NCBI GenBank assembly: GCA_910577765.1
Contig: CAJTOV010000055.1
Span: 1-22,790, forward strand
DNA: 22,790 nucleotides
Direction of reading: 5' to 3'
DNA from: an uncultured Lachnospiraceae bacterium
GTDB taxonomy: Bacteria; Bacillota; Clostridia; Lachnospirales; Lachnospiraceae
In this document: positions 6,974 through 13,897 of the stretch, piece by piece
Layout of the letters: the number at the start of each line of letters is the position of its first letter
Numbering within the stretch: the first letter of the stretch is position 1
The notes under the pieces: model-generated
Database searches by the model: none
What the model was told of the DNA's origin: nothing
Seen by the model: only the letters and a program-made list of their open reading frames with translations
Program-made: the position numbers and the translations under genes

Positions 6974-8263
6974 TCACATAATCATCCCCGGCAGCCAGGT
7001 ACAAAGAGGCGGCCAAACCACCAGCAGCACCAGCACGCCCACCAGCACGGCCAGAGGCGGCGCCAGGGCACGGCAGGTCTTGGCAAAATCCAGGCCCTCC
7101 AGGGCCGCCACCGCCATCAGCACATTGCCCACCGGCGGGGTAATGTTGCCTAGCATGGCATTGAGAATCAGCAGAATCCCAAAATGGATCTCGTCAAACC
7201 CCACACTGACCGCAATGGAGGCCACCATGGGCGCAAACAGCATGATATTCACATTGGGGTCCGACAGCATGCCCAGCACCAGAAACAGCACCATGATCAT
7301 AACCAGGATCACCCACCGGTTGCCCCCGGACACCGCAAACATCAGGTCATACAGCCGTGCCTGGACATTTTCCGTGGTCAGTACATAGCCGAAGGCCTTG
7401 CCGGCAGGGATGGCCAGCAGCACTGGTCCGCATTTCTGAAATACGCTCTTGAAAGAATCCACAAATTCCGCAAAGCTGAGGGTACGGAACAGCACCAGCC
7501 CCAGAAACAGGGCATAACATACTGCCAGGGCCGCCGCCTCGGTGGTGGTAGTAATGCCCGTGTAAATGCACAGCAGCAGAATCACCGGTGTCACCAGGGC
7601 CGGCAGACTGGCCAGAAAAGACCGGGCCAGCTCCGACATATAGACCCGCCAGGGCACCATAGGCTCCCGGGGATGGTGATAAAGCTTTGCGCAGACAAAC
7701 CCATAGACCATCAGCGCCGCTGCCATGAGAAGTCCCGGCACCACCCCGGCAAACAGCAGCTTTCCTACCGACGCCCCGGTGGCCATGGAGTAGATGATCA
7801 CCGGAATGGAAGGCGGGATAATAGGTCCGATCAGGGAGGAGGACATGGTAATCCCCGCGCTGTAGTAGGGACTGTAGCCCTTCTTGACCATTTCCGACTG
7901 GCACACATGGCCGATGCCGCCTACATCGGCCACCGCGGCCCCGGACATTCCGGCAAATATCACCGATGTGATAATATTCACATGGGCCAGTCCCCCAGGC
8001 ATGTAGCCTACCAGGGCATTGGCAAAACGGAACATCCGGTCCGTGACCCTGGTCCGGTCCATAACCTCCGCCGTCAGGATGAACAGGGGAATGGCCAGCA
8101 GCACAAAGTTAGTCATCCCGGTAAACATGTTTGCTGCCATGGTTTCCACCGGCACCCCTTTGATCTCCAGGTAAAAAAAGGACAGGATGATCATGGCAAT
8201 GGTGATGGGCATGCCCACCAGAATCAGCAGGAAAAAGACCAGCATAAACCACAGAAATCCCAT
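6974..8263 (-). CDS. dctM: TRAP transporter large permease, DctM type
   Basis: A 429-residue inner-membrane protein with about 12 hydrophobic segments, the Na+-coupled channel subunit of a TRAP importer. It begins MGFLWFMLVFFLLILVGMPI and contains the family signatures GMSGAAVADVGG, SSLIGPIIPPSIPVIIYS, and GNITPPVGNVL near the end. The frame is open nine codons further back, but the ATG at 8261-8263 has GGAGGT six bases upstream. It follows dctQ by 65 nt. Together with the DctP and DctQ genes it makes a complete, ordered TRAP system, of the kind that imports organic and sugar acids; E. coli YiaMNO is the best known sugar-acid example. Confidence 0.95.
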   Translation of the reverse strand: MGFLWFMLVFFLLILVGMPITIAMIILSFFYLEIKGVPVETMAANMFTGMTNFVLLAIPLFILTAEVMDRTRVTDRMFRFANALVGYMPGGLAHVNIITSVIFAGMSGAAVADVGGIGHVCQSEMVKKGYSPYYSAGITMSSSLIGPIIPPSIPVIIYSMATGASVGKLLFAGVVPGLLMAAALMVYGFVCAKLYHHPREPMVPWRVYMSELARSFLASLPALVTPVILLLCIYTGITTTTEAAALAVCYALFLGLVLFRTLSFAEFVDSFKSVFQKCGPVLLAIPAGKAFGYVLTTENVQARLYDLMFAVSGGNRWVILVMIMVLFLVLGMLSDPNVNIMLFAPMVASIAVSVGFDEIHFGILLILNAMLGNITPPVGNVLMAVAALEGLDFAKTCRALAPPLAVLVGVLVLLVVWPPLCTWLPGMIM

Positions 8264-8328
8264 AAAGGCACCTCCACTCCTATTCCGCATTGCCGTTCAC
8301 AGGGCGGATGCCCCATAAACAGCAGCCA

Positions 8329-8811
8329 TTATGTTTTCCCGTGTCTGAGATAATCCACATGCCCGATTACCAGAATCACGAAATGGATAATATAAAGAAC
8401 AAATCCTACCAGCAGACCCGAATACACCAGCCCCTTGGGCCACCGCAGGGCAGCCGTGTATTTCATGGATTTCAGCGCCCCGTAAGTAGGGAAGCACAGC
8501 CACACAAATCCCGCCACAGACACCAGGTCCGTAACCAGCCGTACCAGATGGTAGGCCCTCTCCCCCAGCCGGTCCCGCAGGATGGTGATCTTCACATGAT
8601 TGTCATCAGCCAGGGCATAAGCAGCCGACAGAAACGCGATCCACGCGTAGATAAACCCGTTCAGCTCCCCGCTCCATCCCCAGGCATTGTGAAAAAAATA
8701 CCGCCGGATAATATTTACCGTAATCAGGAAAAAGATCACAAACAATCCGGCTGTACCTACTGCCAGCTCGATTTTCTTGAGAATATCATTGCATTTTTTC
8801 ACATATTCCAT
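8329..8811 (-). CDS. dctQ: TRAP transporter small permease, DctQ type
   Basis: A 160-residue membrane protein with four hydrophobic helices: AVGTAGLFVIFFLITVNIIRR in outline, then FIYAWIAFLSAAYAL, VTDLVSVAGFVWLCF, and the C-terminal YSGLLVGFVLYIIHFVILVI. RRYFFHNAWGWSGELNGFIYAW is the DctQ signature region. The open frame reaches 9024, but its N-terminal part is an arginine-rich shadow of dctP; the ATG at 8809-8811 with GGAGGT six bases upstream is the real start. It lies 31 nt after dctP. Confidence 0.93.
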   Translation of the reverse strand: MEYVKKCNDILKKIELAVGTAGLFVIFFLITVNIIRRYFFHNAWGWSGELNGFIYAWIAFLSAAYALADDNHVKITILRDRLGERAYHLVRLVTDLVSVAGFVWLCFPTYGALKSMKYTAALRWPKGLVYSGLLVGFVLYIIHFVILVIGHVDYLRHGKT

Positions 8812-8842
8812 TGGGAGACCTCCGTACCCCTGGGGTGCCTGA

Positions 8843-9985
8843 TTAGTACTCAATTTCCTGAATTTTCGTATAATAAGATTCAAACTCCGGGTACTGGTCA
8901 AACACCAGGTATGCCCGGTCTTTGAAAGGCGTCTTGTCCTCAATGGTAACGATCTCACAGCCCTGGTCTGCCAGGAACTTCTCCTGCTCCGGCGCCCCGC
9001 TGATGGTAGCATCGTCCACCGCATCCAGAATATAGTTCACCGCATCCGTGACAGCGGCCTGGGCATCTGCATCCAGACTGTCCCAGCATTTCGTGGAGCA
9101 GGCCACCCCGCCTACGGACAGCACATGTTCGGTCTTGATGATATACTTCTGCACCTCATAGAACTTTCTGGAAATAATATCGGAATAGGGATTTTCCTGC
9201 CCGTCAAACACACCGGTCTGCAATGCCGTGTACACCTCATTGGCATCCAGCGGCTCTCCCGTACAGTTCAGTACCGTGGCAATGGCCGGATAAGGAGGCT
9301 GGACTGCCATCCGCAGCTTCACCGGGGCGAATTCCTCCGGGGTCTTCCAGACCTTATTGCCCGTGACCATACGGAAGCCGAAGGTGAAAAATCCAAAGTG
9401 GTGGACACTGCACGTATCGCTCATATCCTGGACAAAATCCTGGTAAACCTCTGATTTCTTAAATGCCTTCCAGTGGTCATAACTGTCAAAGCAGAAGGGA
9501 GACAGAAGCACTCCCAGCCGCTCCGCATAATCCATTCCCGTGTCATACCAGGCAAAATCCAGTGTGCCCCCGGACACCGCTTCCATACAGTCCCCCAGGG
9601 CCGCATAGGTGCCTGACGGATAGATCTGGAATGCATAGGCACCGCCGGTGGCCTCATACAGACGGTCACTGGCCTCCTTTACGGCAATTCCGAAAGCATC
9701 CTCCTCAGAACGGTTGTGGGCAAAATTCAGATACGTGGTCTTCACACCGGAACTCCCTGCCCCGCTGCCTGCTGTCCCCTGGGCCTGGCCGCTGCCTGCT
9801 GCCGTCCCGTTTCCCGCTGCTGCGTCTGCCGCTGTGCCTGCTTCCGCTCCGTTTCCGGCTCCGCTTCCTGCCTCGGTCTGACTGCCTGCCGAATTACCTC
9901 CCGCTGTCCCGGCCCCTCCGCCGCAGGCTGTCAGAGACACTGCCATGGAAATCCCCAGCAACATACATAACATCCGTTTTCTCAT
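8843..9985 (-). CDS. dctP: TRAP transporter substrate-binding lipoprotein, DctP type
   Basis: A 380-residue extracytoplasmic solute receptor. A short signal peptide ends in the lipobox LTAC, giving a lipidated C21. Residues 22-80 or so are an unusually long Gly/Ala/Ser/Thr linker. The DctP domain follows: LNFAHNRSEEDAFG, GALGDCMEAVSGGTLDF region, VKLRMAVQPPY with the conserved carboxylate-binding arginine, and TGVFDGQENPYSDI. The reading frame extends to 10021, but that start lies on a palindromic operator; the ATG at 9983-9985 has AAAGGAG 8 nt upstream. It is the first gene of the leftward operon. The conserved arginine suggests an acidic ligand; its identity is not visible. Confidence 0.93.
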   Translation of the reverse strand: MRKRMLCMLLGISMAVSLTACGGGAGTAGGNSAGSQTEAGSGAGNGAEAGTAADAAAGNGTAAGSGQAQGTAGSGAGSSGVKTTYLNFAHNRSEEDAFGIAVKEASDRLYEATGGAYAFQIYPSGTYAALGDCMEAVSGGTLDFAWYDTGMDYAERLGVLLSPFCFDSYDHWKAFKKSEVYQDFVQDMSDTCSVHHFGFFTFGFRMVTGNKVWKTPEEFAPVKLRMAVQPPYPAIATVLNCTGEPLDANEVYTALQTGVFDGQENPYSDIISRKFYEVQKYIIKTEHVLSVGGVACSTKCWDSLDADAQAAVTDAVNYILDAVDDATISGAPEQEKFLADQGCEIVTIEDKTPFKDRAYLVFDQYPEFESYYTKIQEIEY

Positions 9986-10006
9986 AACCCCTTCTCCTTT
10001 CAAGAC

Positions 10007-10019
10007 GAAAATAATTTTC
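10007..10019. promoter_or_regulatory. Probable RpiR operator O1
   Basis: Perfect palindrome GAAAAT-A-ATTTTC in the predicted 5' leader of dctP, identical in its core to the palindrome at 10185-10197. It probably acts as a roadblock or cooperating site. Confidence 0.6.
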
Positions 10020-10046
10020 ATATTTGGCTGTTTTTTCTGGAACTTA

Positions 10047-10060
10047 TGAAAATTATTTTA
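10047..10060. promoter_or_regulatory. Probable RpiR operator O2
   Basis: TGAAAAT-T-ATTTTA, a half-perfect version of the same motif. It covers the -10 hexamer of the predicted leftward promoter, so a bound repressor would block RNA polymerase. Confidence 0.55.
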
Positions 10061-10083
10061 GCATTATGAGCCGGAATTTGCAA
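10055..10083 (-). promoter_or_regulatory. Probable promoter of the TRAP operon
   Basis: Minus strand: -35 TTGCAA (complement of 10078-10083), 17-nt spacer, -10 TAAAAT (complement of 10055-10060). It lies about 70 nt upstream of the chosen dctP start and overlaps operator O2. Confidence 0.55.
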
Positions 10084-10125
10084 GTTATTTTTATATTTTT
10101 CCCGTATATTCTGGTTTTTTATTAG

Positions 10126-10161
10126 TTTTACACAAATTTTTATACGGTAATTTGTGTAAAA
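10126..10161. promoter_or_regulatory. 13-bp inverted repeat in the divergent control region
   Basis: TTTTACACAAATT (10126-10138) and its exact complement (10149-10161) are separated by 10 bp. The motif differs from the GAAAAT palindromes and sits between the two promoters. It may be the site of a second regulator; the centre-to-centre layout is compatible with a dimer on one face of the helix. Confidence 0.5.
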
Positions 10162-10181
10162 TATGAAAATTAATTTCATAT
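10161..10181. promoter_or_regulatory. Probable RpiR operator O3
   Basis: Palindrome with arms ATATGAAA and TTTCATAT around ATTAA, directly beside O4 and just upstream of the rightward -35. Confidence 0.55.
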
Positions 10182-10182
10182 A

Positions 10183-10199
10183 TTGAAAATAATTTTCAA
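10183..10199. promoter_or_regulatory. Probable RpiR operator O4
   Basis: Perfect 17-bp palindrome TTGAAAAT-A-ATTTTCAA. Its first six bases are also the -35 hexamer of the rpiR promoter, so autoregulation is likely. Confidence 0.65.
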
Positions 10200-10211
10200 A
10201 CAATCTATAAT
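10183..10211 (+). promoter_or_regulatory. Promoter of rpiR and the FGGY kinase
   Basis: -35 TTGAAA (10183-10188), exactly 17 nt, then consensus -10 TATAAT (10206-10211). Transcription should start near 10218, giving a leader of about 30 nt before the ATG at 10250 and its AGGAGG. Confidence 0.75.
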
Positions 10212-10249
10212 AAATATGATTTCTTCAGACAATCCCACAGGAGGCCCTC

Positions 10250-11125
10250 ATGAACCATATACACACACCGGAATCCGACACCCCCAGCAAACGCTCCTTC
10301 CTAACCAGTGCCCAGTCCGTGAAACTGAGCCAGCGGGAGCAGACCATCTGCGATTTCATTGCCAGCCACAGCAATGAAATCATCCACATGTCCATTACCG
10401 AAATGGCCGAACAGTGCCAGACCAGCGAAGCCACCCTGGTGCGCCTATCCAAGAAGCTGGGCTACAAAGGCTTCCAGGCCTTGAAGATCAGTGTGGCCCA
10501 GGACACCATTGACCCGGTGAAACAGTTCCACGAAAGCCTATCCAAGGATGACAGCGTGCCGGTCATTGCCCACAAGATCTTCTGTTCCTATGCCCAGGTT
10601 CTCAATGCCACCCTGGACGTCCTGGATTTCGGGCACCTGGAAACCGCTGCCGACTACATCAGCAAAGCCGACAAAGTCGTCTTCCTGGCTGCCGGCGGCT
10701 CCAGAAATGTAGCCGACGACGCAGTCAACAAGCTGCTGCGCATCGGCATTGCCGCCTACTCCTATACCGACAACAACATGCAGCGGATGCTGCTGTCCAT
10801 CCTGTCGGAAAAGGACGTGGCCATTGCCATTTCCCACTCCGGCGCCACCCTCAGTACCATCGAAGCCCTGGCCCTGGCCCACGACACCGGCGCCCGGTGC
10901 ATTACCATCACCAACTGGGGCAAATCCCCCATCCTCAAATACAGTGACGTCAGTCTGTTTACATCCTCCTCGGAGACCCTTTACAAAAGCGAAGCCCTCT
11001 CCTCCCGGATCGCCCAGCTGACCGTCATCGACACCCTGATCACCATCCTGTCCTTCCGCAACGAGGCCCGCTATTACGAGAATCTCCAGAAGACGCGGAA
11101 GGCCCTGGGAGATACCAAATTCTGA
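10250..11125 (+). CDS. RpiR/MurR family transcriptional regulator (HTH plus SIS domain)
   Basis: A 291-residue cytosolic regulator. Residues about 25-85 are the RpiR helix-turn-helix, with LSQREQTICDFI, SITEMAEQCQTSEATLVRLSKK in outline, and GYKGFQALKI. Residues about 125-265 are a SIS sugar-phosphate-binding domain, with FLAAGGSRNVADDAVNKL and AIAISHSGAT. Such proteins usually sense a phosphorylated sugar intermediate. The gene is divergent from the TRAP operon and is followed after 38 nt by the FGGY kinase, so the kinase product is a natural candidate ligand. Four GAAAAT-type palindromes in the shared upstream region are its probable binding sites. It could be a repressor or a dual regulator. 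Confidence 0.92.
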   Translation: MNHIHTPESDTPSKRSFLTSAQSVKLSQREQTICDFIASHSNEIIHMSITEMAEQCQTSEATLVRLSKKLGYKGFQALKISVAQDTIDPVKQFHESLSKDDSVPVIAHKIFCSYAQVLNATLDVLDFGHLETAADYISKADKVVFLAAGGSRNVADDAVNKLLRIGIAAYSYTDNNMQRMLLSILSEKDVAIAISHSGATLSTIEALALAHDTGARCITITNWGKSPILKYSDVSLFTSSSETLYKSEALSSRIAQLTVIDTLITILSFRNEARYYENLQKTRKALGDTKF

Positions 11126-11130
11126 CTGTC

Positions 11131-11145
11131 GGCAGCCAAGCTGCC
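11131..11145 (+). other. Small hairpin between rpiR and the kinase
   Basis: GGCAGC-CAA-GCTGCC, a 6-bp GC-rich stem with a 3-nt loop, ends a few bases before the AAGGAG of the kinase gene. It is followed by AAAAA rather than T, so it is not a terminator; it may affect mRNA stability or translation of the kinase. Confidence 0.4.
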
Positions 11146-11163
11146 AAAAAGGAGACTACCCCC

Positions 11164-12672
11164 ATGTGTTACATCGGACTGGACGCCGGAACTTCCGGCA
11201 TCAAAGCCCTGGCCTTTGACCAGGAAGGCAATATACTGGCATCCGCCTACTGCGGCTACTCTCTGATTACCCCCAGGGACGGCTGGGCCGAGCTGTCCCC
11301 CACAGACATCTGGAACGGGGCAAAGCAGGTGCTTTCCCAGGTGACCGCCTGCTTAGACCGGCCGGTCCGGGCCATTGCCGTGTCCTCTGCGGCCCAGACC
11401 GTGGCTCCCTTTGACCGTCAGGGACAGCCCCTGTACAATTTCATCACCACCGTGGACACCCGGACCGGCGCCCAGAACCGGTGGTGGCAGGACCATGCCG
11501 ACGAAAAGGAGATTTTCCGCCGGACCGGGCTGCCCTTCTCTCCCATCTACACAGTCAACAAGCTTATGTGGCTCAGGGAACAGGAACCGGATATCTTCCA
11601 AAGGGCCTGGAAATTCTTCCTGGTGGAGGACTACCTTACCTGGCGTCTGTCCGGGGAAGCAGTCATTGATTATTCGGTTGCAAGCAGGGGAATGATGCTG
11701 AATATTGAGAAATACCGCTGGGACGAAGAAATCCTTGCCATGGCCGGAATCCGTGCCGGACAGCTTTCCATTCCTGCAAAGGCCACCACAGACCTGGGAC
11801 CGGTGCGAAAGGAAATTGCAGAGATGCTCCGCCTGCCGGCGGACACCCGGATCATTCTGGGAAGCCATGACCAGACCTGCGGCACCATCGGCTGCGGGGC
11901 CATTGACCCGGGCCAGACCATGAATGCCACAGGAACCGTGGAGGTACTGATGGCCATTCACAAGGGCATGCCCCAGGCAGACGGGGTACTGGGGTTCCAT
12001 TTTCCATGTATCCCCCATATTCTGGAAGGGCAGTATTCGGTTATGTCTTTAAACCAGAATGCCGGAGTTCTTCTGAAATGGTACAAGAATCTGTTCTGCA
12101 AAGCCGAGGAGGCCTACGCCCTGGCCCGGGGCCTGGACCCCTACCGCTACCTGATTGAAAGCAGCTCTGACCGGGCTGCCGACGTGTTCGTGCTGCCCCA
12201 CATCAACGGCTGCGAGACCCCTGTGTCAGACCCGGCGTCTGCCGCCGCCATTCTCCACATGCGGGCCTACCACACCAAGGCCGACATTTCCAGGGCTGTC
12301 CTGGACAGCATGGCCTATGACCTGCGGCAGAATATAGAAGCCCTGGAATCCATCGGCATCCCGGTAGGCAAGCTCCACGCCATCGGCGGCGGCGCCCGCA
12401 CAGACAAGCTTCTCCAGCTAAAAGCCGACTGCACCGGAAAAGTAATCTCCACCCCCAGGGTCACGGAAGCGGCCTCCCTGGGCGCCGCCATCCTGGCCGC
12501 CGTAGGCACCGGCGCATACCCGGATATCCGGTCAGCGGCAGGGAATATGGTTCATATGGACAAGACTTTTTATCCGGATGGGAAGATGCGGGAATCCTAT
12601 GACTGGGGATATGAAGTGTTTCAGACTCTGTATGAACGGCTTAGGCCGGTGAATCATATGGCAGTAAAATGA
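11164..12672 (+). CDS. FGGY-family carbohydrate kinase (xylulokinase-like)
   Basis: A 502-residue cytosolic kinase that phosphorylates a sugar or sugar acid with ATP. The N-terminal phosphate loop GLDAGTSGIKALAFD is at residues 4-18. The catalytic aspartate lies in GSHDQTCGTIGCG around 231-243. The C-terminal ATP-binding GGGARTDKLLQLKAD is near 407-421, followed by EAASLGAAILAAVG. Length is normal for the family (about 490-530). Start ATG with AAGGAG upstream. LyxK, XylB and LsrK belong here, and the substrate cannot be read from motifs. It is co-transcribed with rpiR and opposite the TRAP/aldolase operon, so it likely phosphorylates the imported compound or an early product before aldol cleavage. 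Confidence 0.9.
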   Translation: MCYIGLDAGTSGIKALAFDQEGNILASAYCGYSLITPRDGWAELSPTDIWNGAKQVLSQVTACLDRPVRAIAVSSAAQTVAPFDRQGQPLYNFITTVDTRTGAQNRWWQDHADEKEIFRRTGLPFSPIYTVNKLMWLREQEPDIFQRAWKFFLVEDYLTWRLSGEAVIDYSVASRGMMLNIEKYRWDEEILAMAGIRAGQLSIPAKATTDLGPVRKEIAEMLRLPADTRIILGSHDQTCGTIGCGAIDPGQTMNATGTVEVLMAIHKGMPQADGVLGFHFPCIPHILEGQYSVMSLNQNAGVLLKWYKNLFCKAEEAYALARGLDPYRYLIESSSDRAADVFVLPHINGCETPVSDPASAAAILHMRAYHTKADISRAVLDSMAYDLRQNIEALESIGIPVGKLHAIGGGARTDKLLQLKADCTGKVISTPRVTEAASLGAAILAAVGTGAYPDIRSAAGNMVHMDKTFYPDGKMRESYDWGYEVFQTLYERLRPVNHMAVK

Positions 12673-12719
12673 GCGTATCTGCACCCGGAGACCAGAATCT
12701 CCGGGTGCAGATACGCTCA
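12670..12719. terminator. Bidirectional hairpin holding both convergent stop codons
   Basis: Positions 12670-12691 pair perfectly with 12698-12719: a 22-bp stem with the 6-nt loop CCAGAA. The outermost bases are TGA on each strand, and these are exactly the stop codons of the kinase (plus, 12670-12672) and of fic (minus, 12717-12719). Leftward transcripts then read TTTTACTG, a short T-run; rightward there is no T-run. It should terminate fic transcription and protect or separate both mRNAs. Confidence 0.75.
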
Positions 12720-13805
12720 ATGTTCTGAAATTACCCATTCCCCATTTCTTTTTCCATTGGACCGCGTCAGGATTCCCCGCTGCTGTAAGTCGGCAGTTAT
12801 CCGCCTTACGGTTCGCTCTGACTTTCCGATCTGTCCGGCCAGCGCCTTCTGCGTGGCAGACGGATTGGCCTTTACTGCCTTTAATATTGCCAGTTCCTCC
12901 AGGGTACAGTCCTGAAGTATATCGGGTGTTTCATCCTGCCTGGTATCTCTGATACCATTTTGATAATCCACCAGCAGATACCGGTTCTTCAGCTCATGCC
13001 GGGTTCCCAGCAGCAGATTCTCGAAAAAATACTCCAGATACCGGGTGGTGGCATGAATCCCCTTCACCAGGTTGTTATAATTGGCCCGTACCAGCGCATT
13101 GCGGAAATACCATGAATGGTCCGCAAAGGCGTCATTGTTAATGGGAAATCCAAAGGTTTTCAGGTATTTCACCATAAAGACCGCTGTGGTTCTTGTATTC
13201 CCCTCACAGAAAGGATGAATCTGCCAGATATCCGATGCGAATTTTGCCAGATGTCTTACTGCCTCATTGAGAGGCAGTCCTTCATAAGAAAACTGTTTCT
13301 CTGTACTGAAATCATACTCCAGTGTAGGTTTAATACTTTCTGCGGATGCATACAGCACAGTTTCTCCATGGAGTACCCATTCCTTTTTGGTAATATTATA
13401 AGTGCGGATCATTCCGGCATGATCATATATACCGGAAAACAGCCGCCGGTGAATAGTCATGTATTCTGCCGGTGAAAACTGGAATGTCCGTTCCCCCAGC
13501 ACCTGGGCAATCCGCGCAGCCACCCGGTCCGCCTCTTCGGTTTCCCGCTCCTCATGCCTCCGCTCTGACCGTGATTCATAGTACTGGTCGATCCGGTTCC
13601 GGGCCGTGACAATATCAATGGCTCCCTCTATATGCGCTTTTGCTGTGTCAAGCAGATACTGGGAGGTTTCAAGCCCATCCACATCCTGGAGACCGATAGC
13701 TGTCTTCCAGGCATAGCTTTTCTCTGCCTGCTCTGCCTCCCCCTGACGGATATAGACCTCCAGATCAAACTGCCATGGCTTTTGTACAAACTCCTGATTG
13801 TCCAT
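12717..13805 (-). CDS. Fic family protein (probable AMP-transferase) with C-terminal winged helix
   Basis: A 362-residue Fic-domain protein. The catalytic motif is HPFCEGNTRT (197-206), close to HPFx(D/E)GN(G/K)R, with H197 and the acidic E201 intact; threonine replaces the usual glycine after N203, a change seen in many Fic proteins. An N-terminal AHIEG segment (58-61, E60) resembles the self-inhibitory helix (S/T)xxxE(G/N), but lysine stands where Ser/Thr is expected. Residues about 305-360 form a winged helix-turn-helix (TQKALAGQIGKSERTVRRITADL). It therefore may both modify a target and bind DNA. The start has AAAGG about 10 nt upstream. It stands alone between two other operons. Confidence 0.88.
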   Translation of the reverse strand: MDNQEFVQKPWQFDLEVYIRQGEAEQAEKSYAWKTAIGLQDVDGLETSQYLLDTAKAHIEGAIDIVTARNRIDQYYESRSERRHEERETEEADRVAARIAQVLGERTFQFSPAEYMTIHRRLFSGIYDHAGMIRTYNITKKEWVLHGETVLYASAESIKPTLEYDFSTEKQFSYEGLPLNEAVRHLAKFASDIWQIHPFCEGNTRTTAVFMVKYLKTFGFPINNDAFADHSWYFRNALVRANYNNLVKGIHATTRYLEYFFENLLLGTRHELKNRYLLVDYQNGIRDTRQDETPDILQDCTLEELAILKAVKANPSATQKALAGQIGKSERTVRRITADLQQRGILTRSNGKRNGEWVISEH

Positions 13806-13832
13806 AAAAATACTGCCTTTCCCTAGAGCGTT

Positions 13833-13861
13833 GCACTATTTACTTCGGGATTAATGCAACG
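13833..13861. repeat. 29-bp exact direct repeat, copy 2 (between fic and the cell-wall-binding gene)
   Basis: Identical to 17-45. Here it is noncoding, 28 nt upstream of the fic start codon. With two extra flanking bases it forms an inverted repeat: CGTTGCA (13830-13836) pairs with TGCAACG (13855-13861) around an 18-nt loop, and CTAG follows or precedes both arms. It could be a remnant of an Rpn gene 3' end or a palindromic target sequence. Confidence 0.85.
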
Positions 13862-13897
13862 GCTAGTGCAGAAATTCGTGAATAATGTACCCGCTGC

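Noticed and set aside
7184..8353. 389-codon plus-strand open frame opposite dctM
   Set aside because: It is rich in His, Gln, Arg and Gly, has no family features or SD, and is the complement of a certain DctM gene.
6047..11164. A canonical lsr (autoinducer-2) operon
   Set aside because: There is an FGGY kinase and an LsrF-like aldolase, but no LsrACDB transporter, LsrG or LsrR, and the aldolase N-terminus is nearer the DhnA group; kept only as an alternative.
13830..13861. Palindromic repeat copy 2 as a standard intrinsic terminator for the wall protein gene
   Set aside because: The 7-bp stem has an 18-nt loop and no T-run; its identity with a coding segment 13.8 kb away points to a repeat instead.
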